64,000 bases of DNA, taken from positions 11,298,773-11,362,772 of the forward strand of contig CM037467.1 of NCBI GenBank assembly GCA_021014325.1. Direction: 5' to 3'. Positions 13,401 to 25,400 of this stretch are shown here, in pieces; the first letter of the stretch is position 1; every line of letters begins with the position of its first letter. The notes beneath the pieces are model-generated. The model worked only from the letters and a program-made list of their open reading frames with translations, ran no database searches and was not told the DNA's origin. The stretch comes from Plazaster borealis (taxonomy: Eukaryota; Echinodermata; Asteroidea; Forcipulatida; Labidiasteridae). Made by a program: the position numbers and the translations under genes.

Positions 13401-16400
13401 ATATCATCTTCAGTCCATCTGGACTTAATTTAATTTGCTCCGATTTTAAAAACCTACAAGTAACATCTGGTAACACAGTGGTTGTAGAATGTGGAATATT
13501 TTAAGAGAAATCATTTTCCTTTTTTTTTCTTCTAAACAGTGATAGATACACGTTAGATGTTAGAAACATGTTCTCAATGATTTGTGCGTGTGGTTTTAAT
13601 GTTTTTTTCCCAGTCCATTATGCAACTGAAAGAAATACTATTTGTATTAGAAAAAAACAAACCTCATAATCCAGAATTTATTAATATTATTCAGTGAATG
13701 TTTTCCCTTGTATAGCACAGCAAAATGCAACACAAAATGTGTCAATTGCTACTCGAAACATCATTTGCTGCCCAATATCAGTATCCAGTGTGCACAAAAC
13801 ATGTTTCAAATAAATATTTTGCTGAAATCAAATAAAATCTTTCCCTGTTATTACATGTACTATAAGGCCATTATTATTAAAAACCCGTTTGTTTCAGGGT
13901 TTTTTGGGGGTTAATGCACCACGACATTAAATCTTCAATCACAGTCATGCGCCACTGTTTATTGGAGTAGTACGGTGCACGTATGGTTGCCTCGTTGACA
14001 GGCTCTTTTCTTGTACACTGCATTCGTTCCGCCAATGAGTCAAACACGACCCATTATCAGCAAGTTCATTGCTCTTTTCCGTTGTGATGTGTCGTGAAGA
14101 ACGATGTGTCGTGGAGAACGATGCATGCCAAAGTACACACCTCCGCAAGAGGAATATCTTTATCGTTCATGGATCTCAGCTATTTTGGATTTTTTGTACA
14201 CGTGTTAATGGTGATCATAATGAGGCTACTGTCTAAAAATAGTCTCCCCTACTGTTTCTTGGCCATCTTGAATTTTCTTGTACACGTGGTAATGATGATC
14301 ATAATGAGGCTGTCATCTCGGCCATCTTGGATTTTTTTTTACACAAGTTAATATTCATACTGGGGCTGTTATATCTGCCATCTTGAATTTTGTTGTACTA
14401 ATGTTATTGGTGATCAAAATGAGGCTGCAGTAAAAAAAAAAAAAAAATCTCATAGATCTCGGCCATGTTGGATTTTTTTGTACACATACATGTATTAATG
14501 TTATTCATAATGAGGCTGTTATCTCAGCCATCTTGGATTTTCTTGAACACATGTTGTTATTGGTGATCAGAATGAGGCTGCAGTCCAGAAACTTGGCCAT
14601 CTTGGTTTTTTTTACACATGTTAATATTATGGTCAGAATGAGGCCGTTGTCCTAAAAAGACTGGTGTCTTTAAAGGAAATTTTTTAGAAATGTGCTTGGA
14701 TAAATGTTACATGCACTTGTAAGGGCGGCAGGGCACCCAAATTCTTCTAAATATTTTTGTATCAAACTTTTCGAAATTTGACTTGAAATTTTAATAATGA
14801 TCTTTCAGTGAATAAGTTACTGAGAAGCGAGAAAAAGAAAAGACAAAAATCAAAACAAGATTTCATATTGTGATTCTTAAAGGAACGTTACAGAACTGGT
14901 AATTAAAATTTTCTTTAAGATCACAGATTTACATAAAACTTACACGGTCTAATGATGATGATAGTAGAAAACATCCCTAGAAATATTTCTGCCATATTTT
15001 GTAGAAATAAATGAAACTAATTTCTGATTGGAGTTTATCGCTCATGAGCGTTTTATTAATGCATTGTATAAATCACATGCCATTGTATAACACATGAAAA
15101 TGTGTAATCAGTTTTTCACTATTTTCTTGTGACCCAGATGGCCGATCGATCTCAAACTTCTACAGGTTTGTCAGTTTATGTATATGGTGGATTATATAAA
15201 GTGCTTACACTGCCAGCAACTGTTTTGTTAGCAAAGAAACAATTCTGTAATGTTCCTTTAAACTTTAATCAAAAATTTCCCCCAAAATTGTATGATATTT
15301 GATAAGTGATAGTATATGTTACAAGTACACAACTTGCATACAGTATGTAACACTTATGAATTTATAATCTTCAACATGCGCTGGCACAGTTTAAACAATG
15401 GATTTGAACAACTACATTGTAGCAGTGTACACACTACACAAGCACTCTCCGCTTTGCAGTTGTCAAGGGGTGTGTGAGGGAAAAGAAAAAAAAGGCTTTA
15501 TGTTACTATGGTTATGAGGTCATTTTGAGTGCTCTGTGGTGCAGGGGGATTATGTGACGTGTGACAGATTCTACGTGAGAGCTGTGATTACACATCTAGC
15601 TGGTTAGAATTTGACGGGACAAGCGAAGTTGGAATTTGACTTAGTACTTAAGTGGGTATTGAAACGCTAGTATCCAAAGGATGAGTATTTTGGATTTGGG
15701 CGGAATTTGCGTATGGTTACTGCTTTTTTAATTTGTCTTGTCCTGGCGGTGATTAACTGCCTTTTTAAATTTTGTTGGTGTGTTATTAATTTTGTATTTC
15801 TTTCATTTGTTTTAATTTGTTAATATTATTTTAGTAGCCTAAGAAGGGAATTGTTATTTTGTTAAGGGAAATTTTTGCATATTTGTATGTCATAATTTCT
15901 ACATGAATTCAAGAGTTATACAAATAAATAGCTGGGCAAGTTTTGAGATGTGCCCCCTCTCTTCATATCAAGAGTGCAATCTCCATAAAATACAAGATAT
16001 GTGTTCTTCCATTGAGCTGTGTACAAATCGTGCCTGAAGGAAGTCAAGACGCTGTGGCTCTTATGTTAACACGTGATGTCACAGGCTACATGGTCTATCC
16101 AAATCTTATCCAAGTCCAAACATGAGGGCTGGATTTTGGGATTTTTGCTGATATCCCTATCCAAAGACACTTAGGGGATTAGGGTTATTTGATAAAAACC
16201 TTACTTTCACATTAATTAGTAAGAAACTACAGAAAATATGCGCATAAATTAGTTAGAATTGACTGTTTGCACATTATGGTGAATCAAAAGCTGCAGGCAG
16301 TTTGTGTGTCTGTTCACTTGCAGTAATGTATTGATTTTGTTGTTAGTCATAAAAGCTACATGTATGGTACATGATACATCTGACCACTACACCATGTACA

Positions 16401-19400
16401 TGTATAATGTGTCTTTCATGGTATATTAAACAGTGTACTGTGATAAGTAATATACATGTACAGTACATGTATGTTCCCAGTGCTCAAATTTAGGGGAAAA
16501 TCCACAAGACCAGAGGGCTTGTAGGTTACATTATTTACTGGACCAGCATTTTTTTACAAGACCATAATGTAATGAGAGAGAACTTTCTACAAAGTTTACA
16601 ATGTACATAATAATTGTTAACTGTTTTTATTTGAACAAGCACTAAGAAAATACCTCATTAATTTTGTCATGCTTCAATACTTAACACAATTTAAAGATAT
16701 TTAAAGATATTATTACACAGCGAGGTACTTTTAGTCAATTGAAAAACACGAGACAACCGGACTTGACCGGTCATGAGTTTACTGGCCCGAGGCTAAAATC
16801 ACTGGCCTCGGACCTGCGGTCCAGTGTTAATTTCGAGCGCTGTTCATGTGTACCATAACAGGCCTGGAATAACACGAAGGGTACGAGAGGCTGTGGCCTG
16901 GGTTGCCTTGGTCCTTGCCTTGGGAGCAAGGTCACTTTTTAAGATTAGACGGCACTTCCTAAGAAAAAATTGGATTGTTGGTGAAAATTTGCAATAATTT
17001 CAGGGGCAAGTGAACTTCGTTTACCTTGGGGGCAAGGTCACTTTCGAAGAGTAGATGGCCTTAAAAATGTTGGATTGTTGGTGAAAATTTGCAATAATTT
17101 CAGGGGCAAGTGAACTTACAATGTAGTTTACCTTGGGTGCAAGAGTAAATGGCATTTCCTAAGAAAGTCGGAATGTTAGAGAAAATTTGCAATAAATTGA
17201 GGGGCCAATGAACTTTAGTGCTGATGAAATCTTCCCCAAGCTCCCAAGAGCTCACTACAGATCTTGTTGAATGTAAGATTCACTTTGTTTTTGTCTTGAT
17301 TTGCAGATGATGTCAACACAAACTCCAAGGAACTCATCGTTCAGCTGAAGCGTCGTCTCAGCCAAGAGCATCAAGAGGTCATCGAGGTCAGTCTCAACAG
17401 AATATTTTAAGAAGTCAAAATCTTTGTCTCAGAGAAACAAAGCTGTTCACAAGAAACACATTGTTTCTCAAACAAGATTGTATTGATTGAACATTCCAAA
17501 ACAAGCCATTTGCAAGTTCATGAAGCTACATTTTACAATTTGTAGTACAATGACTTGATTGGTCACAAGTGACCACTCAAATTGGATTCCCCAGACTACA
17601 GACGGTGTTGCTATGTCACGGTGTGGCTATGCCCTGTCGTGGCTATGCCCCATTGTTTTTTTGCTTGCTTCTTGTTTTGAGTAGAATCTTTAAAAAAAAC
17701 CTTGATAGCTAGTAATAATAATAATAATAATAATAATAAAACCATACTTAAAAAGTGCATAACACTGTGAGGTCCCTATGCGCTGTCGAGAATTTAACAA
17801 TTATACAAATTGAACAGATGTATGTGTTATTCCAGGTTTTGAATTGTTCTGATGTTTCGACCTGTTTGAACCATATGACTTAGTTTTAATAACAGGGGAG
17901 TCAAAGAGATTTGTAGGTAGAACGCAGATTCCTAGCTGGTTTGTACTCCGGAGCTAAACTTTGAAGATAAATAGGGGCAATACCATGGACACATTGATAT
18001 GCGAGAACCAAAACTTTAAACTTTTAGTATCTTTAATACTAGACACACTGTAATGATTTCTTTTAGTAGAGGAAGTGGCTCTAAGAGAATAACACCAAAT
18101 ATCAGTGTTTTTGTCAATGGATTTTTGTTTTTACCATAGAGCCTCGCAGATGAGTGGGACCAGAAGGTCTTGGAGCAACTGAAGACCCTCCGAATAGAGA
18201 TGGAGGAGAAGTACAAGACTGAGCTGGAGGCAGAAAGGGAGCTCCTTGGGCGTGGACCGGAGGGGAAGGAAGAGCTTGAACGAGAGCATCGCGCAGATGT
18301 TGACCTCCTGCTGAAGGAGAGGGAGAATCTGGTCAAACAGGCTGAAGGTAAAGGTTAAAGGTTACTATTTGGAAAGGTCATGGGGGTAAAGAGTTTAGTG
18401 TCGGGGTCAATGGTTGGGTTTTGAGGGCAATTATTTGGGGGAAAGATTTTACAAGGTATATATAGGATTGGTAAGGATAACAAAAATAATTGTTTAATTT
18501 TAGTCTAAAAGCTTACTGATTATGAAGCTCATACTAGAACCATTTTTTCTGTGAAATATTTCCCTCTGAAATAAAGTCATATTTGAGAAAAATATTTGAA
18601 AACCTATAAAAATAACCGCTATAGCTGATTTTGATTGTTACAACCAAAATTAAGGACAGTGTGTTTACATGTTGACAATTTTGCATGGCTTTTCACTATT
18701 TTCTCCTGACTCACACAAAGGATAAAGTCTAAATTTTCACGGGTTTGTTATTTAATGTAAATGGTTTGTCACACAGAACATCAACACTTTCTGCGACTAT
18801 TTTGTCAGCTCTACCAATCCTGTATAATACCTTTAATTGAAGTAGTAATTGCGTCAGGAAAAAAAAAAATGATTTGGGTTTTGCCCTTTGTAACAATGTG
18901 TGATAATCACTGTACACTGGATGCTTTCCGAGTACCCTGTAAAAACAAAAAGGAGAGATTGTTGAGAAAAGAAAACCTGGTTGAGAATAATTTGAACAGG
19001 TGAGGTGATGCTGCTGTGTTGGGAAAATCAGAAGATCATGGGTCATGGGTGAGATGATGTGATGTGTTTTGGAAAAATTGAAAAATTGAAAACTTTAAAT
19101 TTTTATTTTCCAGAAATGAGACAAAACCTGGATAGGGTCCACCAGCAGGAGCTTGGGAGCATCCAGGCCAAGGTCCAAGCGGAATATGCCCAACTTGCCA
19201 AGATGAGAGAAGAGTTAGAGCAGGAAAAGGGCCAACGAGAATCCACAACCTCCCTCAAGAGTGAACTTTTTCTCTTAAAAGCTTCCCACGCCGAGTTGAA
19301 GAAGCAAAATGCAAAGCTTCTGTCAAGGAAAGGAGGTGCAGACGATGAGGACTTGACTCAGGAGGAGAGAGTTAGAAGGGATAAGGCTCTTGGGGAAGAG

Positions 19401-22400
19401 GCTGTCCAGACCTACAATCGAGAGATTGCAAAGCTCCAAGACGAGTTGACAACTGTCAGGGCAAAACTCCAGGATGAGCACGCTGAGGAGCTGGATAGGC
19501 TACGAAAGTACTTTGAGAACAGGGTGGTGGAGAACGAGAACAGGTGGGCTCAGGAGATGGGAGAGCTTAAGGCGCAACATGAGGCAGAGAAAGAACATGC
19601 TTTGAAGGAAGCTTCAGAGGACGAGGAGGGAGGCAGGCCAATACAAAGGAGCTATGCCCAGACCATGATGATGATGACACACCTGTCAGATGTTGAGAGC
19701 TCTCCGCCCCAGTCTCCGGAGCGATTCGCGGAGATCGAGGCGGAGGTCAAACAGCAGTTGCGGAGTGAGCTGAGGAGCATCATGGAAAATGATTACCAGA
19801 CCAGGATTGAGAATCTGAAGGAGGAGCTTGCGCACGAGCACAACATGGAATTGGAGCGCAGGAATCTTCAGTTTGAGCTGAAGCTGGACGCAGATCTGGA
19901 AGCAGCCAAGAATACCTTGAATTCAAGACATAGCATGGAGTTGGAAACCTTCAAACAGAATCACTTAGAGGAGTTGGAAGCCCTACGCCAACGGCTTTCA
20001 GAAGAGAACACTAAGGCGATCACAAAGCTCAGGCTCGAGTGTGCTGTTGAAACAGCACGTCAAGTCGAAGAGGAAAGGCAAACAATCAAAGAAGAGCTCA
20101 AGTTCACCCATGGAGAGGAACTCTCCCAGTTGAAGGATGACTTGGAGCATAAACATGCTCTTGAAATGGATAATGTTCAGGGTGAGCTGGAGTTGCAGAA
20201 AGAAATTGAAGGCAAACGTGTGAGAGCTCTCTCAAAGGATGAATTTGATTCTCAGTTTAGAGCTATGCAAGCCGATCTTGAGCAGCAAGCCCAGGATAAG
20301 ATCACGGATGAGGTTGCCCGCATCCTCGCAGAGCTCACCATGGAGAAGGCGCAGGAGATGGAGCTCGTGGAAATGGTGCTCTCGCAGCATAAAGAGAAGA
20401 TTCAAGAACTGGAAACCAAGAAACAAGATCTGCAGGACAAACTAGATAAGCACTCTAAGGATGAGGAGAATGCCGGGGAAAAATATTTCAATGAGTTTAC
20501 GAATTTAAAACAACAGCTCAGCGATACAGAGTTGGCTCTCCAAACTCTCAGAGAAGGAATAAAAAATGGCACTGCCCCGGAAGTCGAAGAGCTCAAGGAG
20601 AATCTTGTGCGACAATACGATAATCAGTTGGAAATGATCAAGGCCACCATGACAGAGGAGATAGAATCCCTGACAAGAAACACTCAACTCCAATCTGCCA
20701 AAGAATTAGAGGAGATGCAGTTGAACTTTATGCAGGAGCACCAGGCAATGTTGGACAAGTTTGTGGAGAGCCAAGATAGTGATATTTTGGATCTCAAACG
20801 GCATCACGATAAAGATCTAGAGGACCAGCACGAACGTTTGCAAAACGAATTTGAACAGGAGTTAAATGATGCTCAGGAAGCCCTCCAGGAGGAGCAAGCT
20901 AAAGAAATGGAAGAGCTCCGGAAGGTCCTGGAGGAGGAGCGGGAGAAAGAGTTGAACGATTTGAAAGCACAGCACTTTGATGAACTGGAAGCTCTGAAGG
21001 TTGAACTTGCCAGGACCTTAAACGAGGAGAAGATGAAGATGCAAGAGCAGATGGAGAAAGAAAGAGCTCACATCTTGAGTGCCGAGGAGCTCTTAGAGTC
21101 TCTTAAAGCAAAGTATGAGGAGGAGAAAGCAAAAGAAAAGGAAGACCTTGTGACTGATCACATGGCCAGGTTCAGGCAGGTCACAGATGAGTTAGAAGTA
21201 GAGCATCGCCAGGAGCTTGAGTCCATGAAAGACATGCTGCGCAACTCCATCGAGAAAGACTTCCGGGAGAGAACGCAGAGCCTGGAAGGAGAGATCCGAG
21301 GACAAGAAGCAGAGCTCAGGGCAGTGCAAGAGAAGCACGAGACAGAACTGATAGAGCTGAAGCAGAACCATGAAGAGCAACTGTCCAAGATCCGAGCAAA
21401 CCACGAGGATCAACTGGAAGCCATCGCCACTGACTCTGAACGAGAGATTGAGTCGGCCAAGTCGGAGCTTGAAGAAGCGCATCGGGATGAGATCCTCCTT
21501 CTGCAGAGTCAACTCGGAGATGGGAAGCAGGACGCCCTCATTGCTCTGAAAGAAAGTCATGAGAGGGAGATCGAGAGACTGAAAGCTGAGCAAGACCAGC
21601 GGGTCAAGGAGGCAGTGGAGGAGCTGATGAAGAAACATCAGGAGGAGATTGAGAAGGCCATGGTGGAGCTCCAGGAACAGTTGATGAAACAGGCTGAGCA
21701 GGAAAAAGGTGAGTGTGTTGACAACACTGTTCAAATCGCTGTAACCAAGCCGAGGTTGGAAGGCAAAATAGTCTGGTTCCCTTTCTTCATGATTAATATT
21801 ACATTCTGTGAACATGTCCAAAATGGTGGCAGTATAAAAATGTCAATGGCATGTTTGCTATGATTTTGTTAGGTGTTAAAATAGTTTTGACTGAATTTCA
21901 AGCATTTTTAATATTAGATTGTAATATACTGATAGTAATGGTTTTGAAAAATGCTCAACTACATAAAAAGAAAATCTGTTTATGGCAGCACTTGTCAGTT
22001 CAACAGATTTTCTTTCAGAGTGCATCTCAAAAGCCAGTCTATTTCTATAAAAGCTCAGGTTGAAAATGTAAACTACCCCCTCTGTTGATGAAATATGTCC
22101 ATCCTCTTTCTGAGTTTGAGCCTACACTATAATCACCATGCAAACCAGCTGTTCTGTTACTCATCTTCCACCCCTTGTGTTTCAGGTGAGCTGGATCAGA
22201 TGATGAAAGAGAAAGAAGAACAGCAGAGGGAGGAAGTGGAGAAACTTCAAGAGAAAACCAATGAGGTGAGCCCTCATTTCTGAAAGTGAAAACACAGTGA
22301 ACGTTTATAGTCAAGCAAAGGAAAGTGTCAATTTTGATTTAAAGTGTAGTTTTATGTCTGTTTTTTGAAGTGTCAGCTGTAGTGCAACACCTAGTTTCTG

Positions 22401-25400
22401 ATCATTCAATATTTTCCCTTGTGGGTTTGAATGTAAGATGTGTACATGCATCCTGCACCATGATATCATGTTTTGAATGCATCTACACAGTACAAAGTTA
22501 ACCCTCCTACTGTCTGACCATTCAAAATTATCCACTGTGGTTTTGAATGATAGTTAAAACTATGCCAGCCTGCAATATGATATCATGTGGTGAATGCATC
22601 TAAACAGTACACAGTCAACCCTCCTACTGTCTGACCATTCAATATCATCCACTGTGGTTTTGAATGATAGATAAACTATGCCAGCCTGCAATATGATATC
22701 ATGTGGTGAATGCATCTTCACAGTACACAGGTAGCTCTGTGCACAGTCGTTACACAGCCTGGGCCCATTTTCAGAGTTGCTTAAAACCCTTTAACGTAAC
22801 ACCCTGCCGTAGTGGTATGGTTGATGTTAAATATTTCATAATCCACACCATTGCAGTCACAAAAAATTGCTTTAAATTCTGACCATGCATGGTTCCTTGA
22901 AATACGAAATCTGGAAAAAGAATTAAAAATATTTCTCTAAGGTTTTACTGATGTGTAACTAATCTGTATTTTTAAATTGTTAAGCATCCAGGAGCATTCG
23001 TCATGGACAGACGCTATAGAAGTGTTCATTAGTGCTATTATTATTATTATTTATTTCATGCTTCAAAACTTATGTTGTACCTCAACCTTGAGGTTTCCTC
23101 GATCAAAAGAAATGTATACAAGACGACCTGATCGATTCCAATTAGCAAAAACACCTGTTCTGTTCACTGTTCTATAGTCCTTTGCAGAAATAAGCACCAA
23201 TGGGTTGAATAGGCAGATCCGTTATCAAACAATCATCGTCTGAATTTAATAACCATATACAGAAGGTTAAATCGGGAAGAATACTCCCTGATGAAGTAGA
23301 TTGTGTACTGTGCAGATTGCCTGACATATTGTCGAGATTTGTTTTCTTCTTTGGGTAAATTTTGGTCTAACCTTTCACTTACTATAGGCAACTTTTATCG
23401 ACTGCCCTCATACGCCCTCTTCTTTACCAGTGGCGTCTTTAGTCAACTGCACTCATACCCCCTCTTCCTTACCAGAGGAGACTTTAGTTGACTGCACTCA
23501 TACCCCCTCTTCCTTACCATAGGTGACTTTAGTTAAATGCACTCATACCCCCTCTTCCTTACCATAGGTGACATTAGTCAACTGCACTCATATCCCTCTT
23601 CCTTACCATTGTCGACTTTTGTCACCCAAGCTTACACCAAAAAGCACCCAAGCCTAAGCACAAAGGCCATTTGTTTTAAAGCTGTAGTTTTTACCACATT
23701 CACCCTCCATACCCAAGCTTACCATCACTGGAAAGAGAAAGATCAAATCTTTCTAATGATGGTAAAATATAATAAGGTTGCTGTTATACAATCTCTTCAA
23801 ATTAAAGTGGAAATTATCCAATGTGACAAACGCCCACGGAGTGCCATATGGTTGTGTACAAAAAGTGTTGGAGTTTACAGATAACAATGCAAAACAAAGG
23901 CCACAAACTTGGACATTTTTTGGCCGATATCATTGGGGGTTTTTATTATATGAAAGGAAATTCAATAATTAAGAAATTTGTCTTACTTAATTGAGGTGTT
24001 AATAGAGCTTGTAAAATTGGCCTTTGAATGAAAGCTTTCTGCTGTGTTAGTGTGCTTCACGCTTGAGTGGTCAAACAATGCGGTCACCAGCAGTTGTTTA
24101 TGTCAATACAATGGAACTTTCCCATGAAATATGTAAATGCCCATCCACGTGCACACCAACACTACTAGTTGGCAAAATGAGGGGACATCATGCCTTTTTG
24201 TATGGGGCTGATGGTGGCGTGACACATACCTATTTGTACGTCTGCCTAGTGCAAAACTCTATGGTGTTTGCAAACCAATCATATTGGAATAGGCTACCTA
24301 GATAGAATGCTTGATATTACTATTATTATTAATATACCCCTTGCATAACGTGAAATGCTACAGGGATGCTGAGGTCACGTGTACGTTTTTACATAAAGAA
24401 CAGCTATCGTCCAATGATTTGCCTCCTTTGGGCACTTTTTTGCCTCAGTGAGGGCACTTTTTTGCCTCAGTGAGGGCGCTTTTTTGCCTCAGTGAGGGTG
24501 CTTTTTTGCCTCAGTGAGGGTGCTTTTTGAGCATGTGATGTCATATGCAAGGGGTCTATCGAAGGTAGTTCCACTGTAAGCCACGCCCACTTCACACAAA
24601 CAAACCCCTCCTCTTAAATAATGATAAGTGTACTGGGTTCTTTTACATGCATCACACAACATATTTCCCATCCAAAAGACGAAGCAGTAATGCCTTCCTT
24701 AAGGACACAAGTGTCGAGACCAGGATTCGAACCCACACTCTGCTGATCAGTAACACCAGAGCTTGAGTCCAGTGCGCTTGACTGCGCGGCCACGACACCC
24801 CACATGATTTTGAGGGTCTTCAAATGCAATCTTATTGACTCTGACAGATATTTCTCTGGAGGATTGTTACTGGGGTGAACTTTGTAATCGTTCAGTGTTT
24901 AGATTGAAACAAATCACTTTATTTTATTTGACAAATAACAATCTTGGAATTTATCTTGAATGCTTGGTGCGTCCAACAGAGTCGGGATTCTATCTCTTAT
25001 TAATGTGTAAACTCAAGTGGAACCAGCCAGAGGTCTTCTTCATAATTATTATTTTTTCTCCGGTTCCGAAATGTCATATGTCACACATGTTTTCTTCAAT
25101 TCCCGGAAAGCTGTTTCCTACTTAGGTAAAGCACAGCATTATTCAATCAAAAAAATAAAAACCTTGAAAATACTCAATTTAATATAATTTCCCTCTGACA
25201 GGCATTCTATTTCCTGCCACCCCCCCCATAAAAAAAATAAATAAATAAATAGCAAATAAATAAATTATTGGGTGGAATAATCACAAGAGATATAATTTGG
25301 TTTTTACCCTTACACCGATGTGTATTAGCACTGTATACTCAGTACTTTTCCGACTTCTGTAAATAAAATATCCACAAGCAAATCATTCGGGTGAGATTCA

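Larger units (their letters stand above)
7104..17306. other. 10.2 kb intron between exons 2 and 3
   Basis: The phase-1 junction is intact on both sides and no coding exon was found inside. It contains a (TA)n tract near 7373-7393, a CRE-rich repeat (8380-9530), MITEs (11468-11748, 14877-15264), a SINE fragment (12935-13030), a degenerate minisatellite (14165-14655) and a triplicated block (16908-17215). Other parts are AT-rich with nothing recognised. Confidence 0.75.

Noticed and set aside
19059..19113. Met at 19059 as a gene start for the long open frame
   Set aside because: It lies in intron sequence upstream of a clear TTTTCCAG acceptor, and exon 4's phase joins exactly at 19114.
21192..21821. 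209-residue minus-strand frame opposite exon 5
   Set aside because: Mirror of Glu/Leu-rich coiled-coil codons; antisense of such exons is often stop-poor. No family resemblance.
23386..24530. short regular repeats resembling a CRISPR array
   Set aside because: Units are directly abutting tandem copies without unique spacers, in an animal intron.
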